This document shows, one piece after another, positions 16,861 through 23,916 of a stretch of DNA of 64,000 bases. The notes beneath the pieces were generated by a model, which was not told the origin of the DNA, searched no databases, and saw nothing but the letters and a program-made list of their open reading frames with translations. The position numbers and the translations under genes are program-made. Positions within the stretch are counted from its first letter, which is position 1. Each line of letters begins with the position of its first letter. This DNA comes from CADEDH01 sp047974625 (lineage in GTDB: Bacteria > Actinomycetota > Acidimicrobiia > Acidimicrobiales > SZUA-35), in NCBI GenBank assembly GCA_047974625.1, contig JBKECK010000068.1, positions 1 through 64,000 of the forward strand, given 5' to 3'.

Positions 16861-17591
16861 CGGCCGGACTCCAGCAGTTCTCGGGCTCGGACGAACACGT
16901 CATCCAGCATGCCTTCGGTGAGCCGCCCCGTGAAGGTGTTGTGTTGGCTGACGTGGTAACTGGCCAGCAGGGTGCGCCCGGAGCCGTCCACCACCTCGAC
17001 CCCGTGGCCGAAGCGGGGCCGGGGCCGGAGACCGAGCACGTCGCAGCAACTGGCGAACCCGAAGGCACCGAGGGCCACCACGACCACCGGGTCGGTGAGG
17101 GCCACCTCCCGCTCCAGGAACGGCTGGCACCGTCGCCGCTCCTCGACGGTCGGCCGGTTCGCCGGCGGGGCGCACTTGACCGGTGAGGTGACCAGGGTCC
17201 GGTGGAGCACCAGGCCGTCGTCGCGGTGCTCACTCCGGGGTCGGGACGCGAACCCGGCCCGGTGGAGGGCCCGGAACAGCCATTCGCCGGACCGGTCGCC
17301 GGTGAACATCCGTCCGGTTCGGTTGGCCCCGTGGGCGGCCGGGGCCAGGCCGACCACGAGCAGGTCGGCGGCCGGATCACCGAAGGCGGGAACGCCCCGG
17401 CTCCAGTACGTCTCCCCCACGAACGCCGCCCGCTTCGTCACCGCCACCTCCTCCCGCCACGCCACCAGGCGGGGGCAGCGGACGCACGACGACACCTCGG
17501 CGGCCACCACCCGAAGGTTGTCACCCGGTGACGGCCGGGGCGGATCCGGCCGGCGGGGGCCGTCGGCGCTGGTCGGGGGTTCGGAGGGCAC
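16857..17591 (-). CDS. Uracil-DNA glycosylase, family 5 (UdgB) type
   Basis: 244 residues from GTG 17591. Motif A reads GLAPAAHGANRTGRMFTGD, matching family 5 (GLAPAxHGxNRTGR), and the C-terminal motif is SYHVSQHNTFTGRL. Four cysteines for a 4Fe-4S cluster are visible (CVRCPRL, KCAPP and RRRCQPF). The enzyme excises uracil and some other deaminated bases. The start was chosen to match a shared bidirectional -10 box at 17604-17609; a longer reading frame to 17672 would overlap the divergent phosphatase gene. It is followed by the small lipoprotein gene (ATGA). Confidence 0.92.
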   Translation of the reverse strand: MPSEPPTSADGPRRPDPPRPSPGDNLRVVAAEVSSCVRCPRLVAWREEVAVTKRAAFVGETYWSRGVPAFGDPAADLLVVGLAPAAHGANRTGRMFTGDRSGEWLFRALHRAGFASRPRSEHRDDGLVLHRTLVTSPVKCAPPANRPTVEERRRCQPFLEREVALTDPVVVVALGAFGFASCCDVLGLRPRPRFGHGVEVVDGSGRTLLASYHVSQHNTFTGRLTEGMLDDVFVRARELLESGR

Positions 17592-17603
17592 GACGTCGAA
17601 CGG

Positions 17604-17609
17604 TAGATA
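17604..17609. promoter_or_regulatory. Possible shared bidirectional -10 box (TAGATA / TATCTA)
   Basis: The near-palindrome GGTAGATACC gives TAGATA on the plus strand and TATCTA on the minus strand at the same six bases. It is 12 nt from the ATG at 17622 on one side and 12 nt from the GTG at 17591 on the other. Both transcripts would have leaders of only about 5 nt. Confidence 0.5.
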
Positions 17610-17621
17610 CCGTGGAAGACA

Positions 17622-18272
17622 ATGCCTAGTCCCACCGCCCCGAAACCGACGGTGGTCCTGATGGTCCGTCACGGTGCAACCCCGACCACCGGCCAGGTTC
17701 TCCCTGGTCGGGCCCCCGGATTACACCTGGCCGACCGGGGCCACGCGCAAGCAGAACGGGCGGCCGAACGGATCGCCGCGCTGGAGAAGCCGCGCGTCGT
17801 CGCCGTGTACGCCTCGCCGATGGAACGCACCCGGGAGACCGCGGCCCCGATCGGGGCCGCCCTCGAGCTCGACGTCGTCGTCGACGACGGCCTGCTCGAG
17901 GCCGATTTCGGGGCCTGGACGGGCCGCAAGCTCAGTGAGCTGATGAAACTCCCGGAGTGGGTCACCGTGCAGCGCTACCCCAGTGGCTTCCGGTTCCCGG
18001 ACGGCGAGTCGTTCGTGGAGATGCAGCGCCGGATCTGCACCGCCGTGCAGGGCCTCGTCGCCCGCCACCCGGGCGAGACGATCGTGGTGGTGTCCCACGC
18101 CGATCCGATCAAGGCGGCCGTGGCCGACGCCCTCGGCACACACCTCGACCTGTTCCAGCGGATCATCATCGGGCCGTGCTCGATCTCGGCGGTGAGCTAC
18201 GCCCCCACCGGACCGTCGGTGCTCGGCGTGAACTCCACCGGTGGTGATCTCTCCGACCTCGTCCCGGAGTGA
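17622..18272 (+). CDS. Histidine phosphatase family protein (MSMEG_4193-type putative phosphomutase)
   Basis: 216 residues. The phosphatase signature VVLMVRHGATPTTG has catalytic His17, with the second catalytic set at DDGLLEADFGAWTGRKLSEL (acid) and VVVVSHADPIKAAV (second His). Broad-family enzymes dephosphorylate small molecules through a phosphohistidine. It heads a conserved actinobacterial trio with DUF3090 (4 bp downstream) and the SCO1664-like kinase, as in the Mycobacterium Rv2135c-Rv2133c region (recalled). The substrate is unknown. Confidence 0.88.
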   Translation: MPSPTAPKPTVVLMVRHGATPTTGQVLPGRAPGLHLADRGHAQAERAAERIAALEKPRVVAVYASPMERTRETAAPIGAALELDVVVDDGLLEADFGAWTGRKLSELMKLPEWVTVQRYPSGFRFPDGESFVEMQRRICTAVQGLVARHPGETIVVVSHADPIKAAVADALGTHLDLFQRIIIGPCSISAVSYAPTGPSVLGVNSTGGDLSDLVPE

Positions 18273-18276
18273 GCCC

Positions 18277-18792
18277 ATGAGCGAGTCGTACGACTTCCGA
18301 CACGTCACCCACTTCACCGCCGGCACCGAGGGCCGGCCGGGCCAGCGCGTCTTCTACCTCCAGGTGGGCGACGAAACGGGCCACGTCTCGGTCCGTCTCG
18401 AGAAACAGCAGGTTCAGGCCTTGGCCCAGTTCCTCCGCAGCGTGCTCGACGAGCTGCCCTCCCCCGGCGGGGTGCGGGACGACCCCGTGCCCATGATCGA
18501 GCCCGCCCTGGCCGCCTGGACGGTGGGCCAGATCGCGGTGGGGATCGACGAGGCCGACGGGGAGGTCGTCCTCGTGGTCGACGAACTCGTGCCCGAGGAG
18601 GACGACCCCGACCACGACGATCCGCTGGCCCCGGTGTCCGACGGAGCCCGGATCCGGGCTTTCATCAACGCCGACCAGGCCAGCCGGTTCATCGCCACCT
18701 CGGAACAGCTCATGGCCGGGGGGCGGCCACCGTGCCGCCTGTGCGGCCAGCCGCTCGACCCGGACGGGCACAACTGCCCCCGGCTCAACTGA
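18277..18792 (+). CDS. DUF3090 family protein
   Basis: 171 residues from ATG 18277, 4 bp after the phosphatase stop. It begins SESYDFRHVTHFTAGTEG and FYLQVGDETGHVSVRLEKQQV as in DUF3090 proteins. An acidic middle (VDELVPEEDDPDHDD) follows, then a C-terminal knuckle CRLCGQPLDPDGHNCPR whose three Cys and a His could bind zinc. The biochemical role is unknown. It is conserved between the phosphatase and SCO1664-like genes across Actinobacteria, implying a shared pathway. Confidence 0.88.
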   Translation: MSESYDFRHVTHFTAGTEGRPGQRVFYLQVGDETGHVSVRLEKQQVQALAQFLRSVLDELPSPGGVRDDPVPMIEPALAAWTVGQIAVGIDEADGEVVLVVDELVPEEDDPDHDDPLAPVSDGARIRAFINADQASRFIATSEQLMAGGRPPCRLCGQPLDPDGHNCPRLN

Positions 18793-18832
18793 GCGCTGGA
18801 CCGGTGATGGACGCCACGGTGGACGGCCGCGG

Positions 18833-19660
18833 GTGACCGCCGAGTCGGCCTTCGACCTGCCCGTCGACCAGCTGGTCGATCTCCTGGAGCACGGTGACAT
18901 CGAGATCGAGGGCCGCATGCCCCGCAGCTCCAACGCCACCTTCCTGGTCACCGTCACCGCCGATGGCGATCCCGACGGGGACGAGCCGGCCACAGTCAGC
19001 CACCCAGCCACAGTCAGCCACCCAGCCACAGTCAGCCACCCAGCCACAGTCAGCCACCCAGCCACAGTCAGCCACGAGGCCATCTACAAGCCGGGCCGGG
19101 GGGAGCGTCCCCTCTGGGACTTCCCACCCGACCTCTACAAGCGGGAGGTGGCCGCCTACCGGCTGGCCGACCAGCTCGGCTGGTCGGTGATCCCCCCCAC
19201 CGTGATCGCCACCGGCCCCTACGGCGAGGGGTCCCTCCAGGCCTTCGTCCACGCCGACTTCGGCCACCACTACTTCAGCCTGCTCGAGGAGGGGATCGGC
19301 ACCGACGACCTCCACCGCCTCTGCGTGCTCGACCTGCTGGCCAACAACACCGACCGGAAGTCAGGCCACTGCCTGCTCGGCCGCGACGGTCGGGTGTACG
19401 GGATCGACCACGGCCTGGCCTTCCACGCCCAGTTCAAGCTCCGGACCGTCATGTGGGACTTCGCCGGCGACCCGATCGACGACGAACTCCTGGCGCCGGT
19501 GGCCCGGCTGGTGGAGGACGGCCCGACCGTGGAACTGGCCGCCCTGCTCGACCGGTTCGAGGTCGACGCCCTGGTGGCCCGGGCCGCCGCCGTGGTCCGG
19601 AGCGCCCGGTTCCCCGACGACGACACCGACGGCCACCGCTATCCCTGGCCCCTCATCTGA
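18833..19660 (+). CDS. SCO1664 family PI3K/PI4K-fold kinase-like protein with in-frame repeat
   Basis: 275 residues, GTG start. Landmarks are HEAIYKPGRGERPLWDFPPDLYKREVAAYRLADQLGW (split here by normal text), LCVLDLLANNTDRKSGHCLL (catalytic-loop-like Asp/Asn) and YGIDHGLAFHAQFKLRTVMWDF (DxG-like metal site). The fold resembles phosphatidylinositol 3/4-kinase-like atypical kinases; the substrate is unknown. Odd feature: five copies of PATVSH interrupt the loop just before the nucleotide-lysine strand. It is third in the conserved trio, 40 bp after DUF3090. Confidence 0.85.
   Translation: MTAESAFDLPVDQLVDLLEHGDIEIEGRMPRSSNATFLVTVTADGDPDGDEPATVSHPATVSHPATVSHPATVSHPATVSHEAIYKPGRGERPLWDFPPDLYKREVAAYRLADQLGWSVIPPTVIATGPYGEGSLQAFVHADFGHHYFSLLEEGIGTDDLHRLCVLDLLANNTDRKSGHCLLGRDGRVYGIDHGLAFHAQFKLRTVMWDFAGDPIDDELLAPVARLVEDGPTVELAALLDRFEVDALVARAAAVVRSARFPDDDTDGHRYPWPLI
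18986..19075 (+). repeat. In-frame 18-bp minisatellite (5 x PATVSH)
   Basis: Five perfect or near-perfect 18-bp units, the common form being CCAGCCACAGTCAGCCAC; only the first unit differs (CCG for CCA). Each encodes Pro-Ala-Thr-Val-Ser-His inside the SCO1664-like gene. Near-identity at the DNA level implies recent expansion, and copy-number change keeps the frame. Confidence 0.95.
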
Positions 19661-19709
19661 GGACCGCCCGACGGCGCCCACCAGTTCGTCACCCTCCCCG
19701 CCCGCGACC

Positions 19710-19715
19710 GAGAAT
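19710..19715 (+). promoter_or_regulatory. Leaderless-type -10 box (GAGAAT)
   Basis: GAGAAT lies 6 nt before the ATG at 19722, the spacing expected when transcription starts at the start codon. Confidence 0.4.
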
Positions 19716-19721
19716 GCGGGC

Positions 19722-20606
19722 ATGACCTCATCCACCGAACCCTCCCCGGCCGCCCCGACCCCGGCCACCACCGAGCCGCCCGCCTGGGAGCGGGTCCGCT
19801 TCGACCGTCCCGGCCCCGGAGTCGGCCGGGTCACCCTCACCCGGGCCGACCGGGCCAACGCCCAGGACTACCAGATGCTGTCCGAGCTGAACCAGGCCTT
19901 CGACTTCGCCGCCGGCGACGAGGCGACCAGGGTGATCGTGCTCGCCGCCGAGGGACGCCACTTCTCCGCCGGCCACGACCTGGCCGACGCCACCGACATC
20001 AATGACCTCCCCACCATCGGCACCCAGTGCCACTTCGACGCCCCCGGCGCCGAGGGCTACATGGCCCGGGAGGCCGAGATGTACGTCGGATTGTGTTGGC
20101 GGTGGCGCAACCTGGCCAAGCCGACCATCGCCCAGGTTCAGGGCAAGGTGATCGCCGGGGGCCTGATGCTGGTGTGGCCGATGGACCTCATCGTCTGCTC
20201 CGAGGACGCCACCTTCAGCGACCCGGTGGTGGCCTTTGGGGTGAACGGGCACGAGTACTTCACCCACCCGTTCGAGGTGGGTGCCCGCCTGGCCAAGGAG
20301 ATGCTGTTCACGGGTCGGGCCCTAACCGCGGCCGAGGCCCTCCAGCACGGCATGGTCACCAAGGTTGTCCCGGCCGAAGAGCTGGAGACGGCCACCCTGG
20401 CCATGGCCGTTCACATCGCCAAACGGCCCCTCTTCGGCCTGACCCTGGCCAAGCAATCGGTCAACAACGCCCTGGACGCGATGGGTATGTACACGGCGAT
20501 CCAATCGGCGTTCGGGCTCCACCATGTGGGCCATAACCACAACCGCCTGTTGTTCGATCAGATGGTCGATCCCAGCGGAATCGAGGTCATCCGGGCCGAA
20601 GCCTGA
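19722..20606 (+). CDS. Enoyl-CoA hydratase/isomerase family protein
   Basis: 294 residues. The crotonase fold is marked by RVTLTRADRANAQDYQML, the oxyanion segment EGRHFSAGHDLADA, KPTIAQVQGKVIAGGLMLVWPMDLIVCSEDATFSDPV (split into recognisable strands) and FTGRALTAAEALQHGMVTKVVP. The second oxyanion segment keeps the GG pair, but the usual hydratase Glu dyad is not obvious, so isomerase or hydrolase activity is possible. It likely acts on CoA thioesters in lipid or aromatic degradation. It appears monocistronic. Confidence 0.88.
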   Translation: MTSSTEPSPAAPTPATTEPPAWERVRFDRPGPGVGRVTLTRADRANAQDYQMLSELNQAFDFAAGDEATRVIVLAAEGRHFSAGHDLADATDINDLPTIGTQCHFDAPGAEGYMAREAEMYVGLCWRWRNLAKPTIAQVQGKVIAGGLMLVWPMDLIVCSEDATFSDPVVAFGVNGHEYFTHPFEVGARLAKEMLFTGRALTAAEALQHGMVTKVVPAEELETATLAMAVHIAKRPLFGLTLAKQSVNNALDAMGMYTAIQSAFGLHHVGHNHNRLLFDQMVDPSGIEVIRAEA

Positions 20607-20659
20607 CCCCGTCGGTCGGGACCGTACCGGCGGACCGGGAAACAAGGGTAGTTGAGGGT

Positions 20660-20665
20660 TATCAT
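20660..20665 (+). promoter_or_regulatory. Leaderless-type -10 box (TATCAT)
   Basis: TATCAT is 6 nt before the ATG at 20672, supporting that start over the in-frame TTG at 20666. Confidence 0.45.
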
Positions 20666-20671
20666 TTGGCC

Positions 20672-20920
20672 ATGATCGACTGTGACGCCGACCGGGTACT
20701 CCGGGACGACGGCTACGACGCGGTACGCGCCGCTTATCCCCCGATCCTCAACACCGCTCAGGTCGCCGAACTGCTCGACCTCAACGCCCGCACCGTGCTC
20801 AACATGGCCGGTGACGGCCGGCTGCCGGCCAGCCGATTGCCCGGCTCCCGGAAGTTCCACTTCGTCCTCGACGACATCATCGAGACCCTCAAGGCCAACC
20901 GGGTGACGGCCCGGCCCTGA
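20672..20920 (+). CDS. Small helix-turn-helix (MerR/excisionase-like) DNA-binding protein
   Basis: 82 residues. The central segment ILNTAQVAELLDLNARTVLNMAGDGRLPASRLPGSRKFHF is the HTH_17/excisionase pattern: helix, turn, recognition helix, then a wing ending in a basic RK. The remaining C-terminal helix (VLDDIIETLKANR) may dimerise. No integrase or phage gene adjoins it, so an excisionase role is unlikely and a small transcription factor is more probable. Target genes are unknown; the tandem OmpA-like genes follow on the same strand. Confidence 0.75.
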   Translation: MIDCDADRVLRDDGYDAVRAAYPPILNTAQVAELLDLNARTVLNMAGDGRLPASRLPGSRKFHFVLDDIIETLKANRVTARP

Positions 20921-21006
20921 ACCGGCCGCGAACGGCGCCAAAACCGGGTCGTTGCCCCCCGACTGGGAGCGGGCAGGTTGCCCATTCCCAGCTAGCACGC
21001 CGCAAC

Positions 21007-21012
21007 TAGCAT
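21007..21012 (+). promoter_or_regulatory. Candidate -10 box TAGCAT of the first OmpA-like gene
   Basis: TAGCAT precedes a leader of about 45 nt that contains GGAGGG (21050-21055), 8 nt before the start. The second OmpA-like gene has the same hexamer at 22006-22011, as if the promoter was duplicated with the gene. Confidence 0.35.
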
Positions 21013-21063
21013 GGCCACGCACCCGGTTCGGTGCCGCCGCAGTAGCCGTGGAGGGCAGCAAGA

Positions 21064-21951
21064 ATGAACAGCAGGATCGCCGGTCGTGTCGCGCCCGCCG
21101 GTGGGCGCGGACGTCTCCGGATCCGTCGACGTTTCTGGATCAGAGCGTCAACCGTGATCGTGGCCTGCCTGGGACCGGTCGCCGCCTGTGGAGGCGGCTC
21201 GACCACCGAGAACGCCGACACCGTCGACCAGCTCCAGAGCGAGACCACGGTCGTGGCCGGCGGCACCACCAACGACGGCACCACCAACGACGACGGCACC
21301 ACCAACGACGACCAGCCCCCGGATGACGCCGCGGATGGCGGGGCGACGGACGCGTCGTCCGACGGGCCCGAGGGGACCACCCCGGTCGCCGCCGACGAGG
21401 AGTCCCCCCTGCTGGTCCGGGTGAGCGGCGGGGTCCTCTACATCGAGGGCCGCATCGGGACCGAGGAGTCCCGCCAGCTCATGGAGCTGAACATGAACCT
21501 CGTCATCGGTGACGACATCCCGATCGTCAACAATGTCGTCGTCGATCCGGAGGCACCCGCCTTCCCCGACGGGGCGCCGGTGATCATCGAGGACGTGATC
21601 CTGTTCGACACCGCCTCGGCCGAGATCCGGGACGAGTTCAAGCCCCTGCTCAGTGCCGGGGCTCAGATGCTGATCGCCCTGCCCGAGCTCAGCCTCGACA
21701 TCACGGCCCGGGCCGACGCCGTCGGGCCCGACGACCTGAACCTGACCCTCTCCGAAGAGCGGGCCCAGGCGGTCAAGGCCTACCTCGTGGGCCTGGGGGC
21801 GCCCGAGGACCGGATCACCACCAAGGGGCTGGGTGAGCAGGGGTCGTCGCCCGACGCCACCCCCGAGGAACGGGCCATCGACCGGCGGGCCGAGTTCTTC
21901 ATGAACGCCGAGCCGATCACCGCCGTCGTCGGGGCTGACGGCGGTGGCTGA
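21064..21951 (+). CDS. BON-OmpA domain lipoprotein, first tandem copy
   Basis: 295 residues. A long basic leader and hydrophobic stretch end in VAACG (lipobox). A Thr/Asn/Asp-rich linker with repeated TTNDGTTNDDGTTNDD follows. Then comes a BON-like module (VRVSGGVLYIEGRIGTEESRQ to IPIVNNVVVDPEAP) and a C-terminal OmpA/MotB peptidoglycan-binding domain (LFDTASAEIRDEF, DITARADAVGPDDLNLTLSE, RAQAVKAYLVGLGA, DRRAEFF). The BON plus OmpA order is that of mycobacterial ArfA/OmpATb. It would tether the membrane to peptidoglycan. A GGAGGG site supports the ATG. Confidence 0.85.
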   Translation: MNSRIAGRVAPAGGRGRLRIRRRFWIRASTVIVACLGPVAACGGGSTTENADTVDQLQSETTVVAGGTTNDGTTNDDGTTNDDQPPDDAADGGATDASSDGPEGTTPVAADEESPLLVRVSGGVLYIEGRIGTEESRQLMELNMNLVIGDDIPIVNNVVVDPEAPAFPDGAPVIIEDVILFDTASAEIRDEFKPLLSAGAQMLIALPELSLDITARADAVGPDDLNLTLSEERAQAVKAYLVGLGAPEDRITTKGLGEQGSSPDATPEERAIDRRAEFFMNAEPITAVVGADGGG

Positions 21952-22005
21952 GGTCGGCCACCAAACTCCGACCAGGCGCGCCATACGTCGTCACGGACCG
22001 GGCGT

Positions 22006-22011
22006 TAGCAT
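22006..22011 (+). promoter_or_regulatory. Candidate -10 box TAGCAT of the second OmpA-like gene
   Basis: Same hexamer as at 21007-21012, 37 nt before the GTG at 22049. A GTGAGG ribosome site lies between them (22035-22040). Confidence 0.35.
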
Positions 22012-22048
22012 AACGATCCCAACTACCACCACGAGTGAGGACTGCGCC

Positions 22049-22939
22049 GTGGCTGGAACCGCCGTACGCCCCGGTCATCGCCACGATCCCGGAGGAGAAC
22101 ATCGCCCCATCGCCCGCCTCGTCGCCGTCGCGGCGTGGCTCGTGGTCGCGGTCGTCGTCGCCGGCTGCACCGAGGACCAGTCGGCGGGCACCGTCGGTGG
22201 AGACCCGGAGCTCCGGAGCGAGACGTCGACCGATCCGGCGTCGACCACCGGCACCACCGCCGACCCGGCCGGTGGTCCGACCGGTTCCGATTCGACTCCG
22301 GCCGGACCGGGCACCGCCGGTGATCCGGTGGACGCCTCGGGCGGCGGGATCCGCTGGGCCCGCATCGCCGGCGGCACCATCTACCTCGAAGGCACGATCC
22401 CGGACAAGGCGGAGAGCGACCGGTTGGCCGCCGAGGTGGTCCTGGTCGCCGGAGGCGTGCCCGTGGTGAACAACCTGGTGGTCGACCCGTCGAGCCCCGC
22501 CTTCGTGATCGGCGTGCCCATCTACATCGAGGACGTGGTCCTGTTCGACGTCAACTCGGCCGAGATCCGGCCCGAGTTCATCCCCCTGCTCGACATCGGG
22601 GCCCGGCTGCTGATCCTCCAACCTTCCTACACCGCCACCGTCGAGGCCCACGCCGACGCCTCCGGCCCGAGCGAATACAACCTGACCCTGTCCCAGCAGC
22701 GAGCCCAGGCGGTCAAGGACTATGTCGTGGCCATCGGTGTCCCCCCGGAGCGGGTCATCACCGAGGGGTTGGGCGAAGCCGACGCGGCCACCGACGCCAC
22801 CCCGGACCAGCAGGCGGCCGAGCGCCGGGTCGAGTTCTTCTTCAACGAGGTGATCCCCGAGGACCAGTCGGCGCCCGACACCCGGCCGGCGGAGACCGAG
22901 ACGACGCCCCAGCCACCCACCACCGTCGCCGACGGGTGA
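22049..22939 (+). CDS. BON-OmpA domain lipoprotein, second tandem copy
   Basis: 296 residues from GTG 22049. The layout matches its neighbour: hydrophobic helix ending in lipobox VVAGC, Ser/Thr/Pro-rich linker, BON-like module (ARIAGGTIYLEGTIPDKAES to VPVVNNLVVDPSSP) and OmpA_C (LFDVNSAEIRPEFIPLLDI, VEAHADASGPSEYNLTLSQ, ERRVEFFF). Conserved positions are near-identical while linkers differ, so this is an old tandem duplication. The C-terminal tail (about 25 residues, Thr/Pro-rich) is longer than in copy one. Its stop overlaps the AlkA-like GTG start (GTGA). Confidence 0.85.
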   Translation: MAGTAVRPGHRHDPGGEHRPIARLVAVAAWLVVAVVVAGCTEDQSAGTVGGDPELRSETSTDPASTTGTTADPAGGPTGSDSTPAGPGTAGDPVDASGGGIRWARIAGGTIYLEGTIPDKAESDRLAAEVVLVAGGVPVVNNLVVDPSSPAFVIGVPIYIEDVVLFDVNSAEIRPEFIPLLDIGARLLILQPSYTATVEAHADASGPSEYNLTLSQQRAQAVKDYVVAIGVPPERVITEGLGEADAATDATPDQQAAERRVEFFFNEVIPEDQSAPDTRPAETETTPQPPTTVADG

Positions 22940-23847
22940 CCGGTCCGGCGTCGGACCAGGCCCGGGAACGGCAGCGCCTCACCGTCGACCACCGGCTCGA
23001 CCTGGCGGCCCTGTTCCGCTCGACGCCGGGTCCCCGCTGCTTCGGGCCCGGTGATCTCTGGTGGGCCACCCGTACCCCGGACGGGCCCGGGACGGTCACC
23101 CTCCACCGCTCCCGACCCGACGAGGTGATCGCCGAGGCGTGGGGCCCCGGGGCCGGTTGGCTGATCGGCCAGACCCCCGGTCTGCTCGGCCACCGCGACA
23201 CCCCGGCCGGATTCCGACCCGACGGCCGGCTCGGCGCCCGCTGGCGGTCGCATCCCGTGGTCCTGCCCCGCACCGACCGGTTGTGGGACGCGGCGGTGAG
23301 CGCGGTGTTCGGCCAGAAGGTCCAGGCGGTCAAGGCCGGGGCCGCCACCCGGGCCCTGGCCCGCCGGTTCGGCACCCCGGCCCCGGGCCCCCGGGCCGGT
23401 TGGATCCTGCCCGCCCCGGCCACCGTGGCCGAGCTCGGCTCGTTCCGGTTCCACCCGATCGGGGTGGAACGACGCCGGGCCGAGACCCTCCAGCGGTTGG
23501 CCCGAGCCCTCCCCGGCAGCGAGGCCCCCGGCACCGCCGACCCGGCCCTCGTCGAACACCGGCTCCGGGTGGTCAGGGGGGTGGGACCCTGGACCTCCGC
23601 CATGATCACCGCCACCGCCCTCGGTCACGCCGACGCCGTGCCGGTGGGTGACTTCCACATCCCCGACTCGGTGTGCTGGATGCTGGCCGGCGAGCCCAGT
23701 GGCGACGACGACCGCATGCTCCAACTGCTCGAACCCTACGTCGGCCACCGTTGGCGGGTGATCCGGCTGGCCGAGACCACGAGCCGCCCACCCCGCCGCG
23801 GCCCCCGCCTGGCCCTCGACGGCGACGGGATGAGCCGCGGCCGCTGA
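22936..23847 (+). CDS. HhH-GPD DNA glycosylase, AlkA-like (3-methyladenine glycosylase II type)
   Basis: 303 residues. The helix-hairpin-helix plus catalytic region reads VRGVGPWTSAMITATALG followed by DAVPVGDFHIPDS, where the Asp of VGDFHIP is the expected catalytic residue. Upstream, RLWDAAVSAVFGQKVQAVKAGAATRALARRFG is the usual glycosylase helix bundle. There are no Fe-S cysteines, consistent with AlkA rather than MutY/Nth. It removes alkylated bases. It is translationally coupled to the OmpA-like gene by GTGA, a functionally odd pairing. Confidence 0.88.
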   Translation: MTGPASDQARERQRLTVDHRLDLAALFRSTPGPRCFGPGDLWWATRTPDGPGTVTLHRSRPDEVIAEAWGPGAGWLIGQTPGLLGHRDTPAGFRPDGRLGARWRSHPVVLPRTDRLWDAAVSAVFGQKVQAVKAGAATRALARRFGTPAPGPRAGWILPAPATVAELGSFRFHPIGVERRRAETLQRLARALPGSEAPGTADPALVEHRLRVVRGVGPWTSAMITATALGHADAVPVGDFHIPDSVCWMLAGEPSGDDDRMLQLLEPYVGHRWRVIRLAETTSRPPRRGPRLALDGDGMSRGR

Positions 23848-23916
23848 TCCCCGACCCGACCACCGGGTCCACCACCCGCCCGGCTGCCCGACGGCGGGGT
23901 CGGGCCCGGGGGCGGG

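Noticed and set aside
20672..20920. Phage excisionase marking an integrated element
   Set aside because: No integrase, att repeats or phage genes nearby; neighbours are ordinary chromosomal genes.
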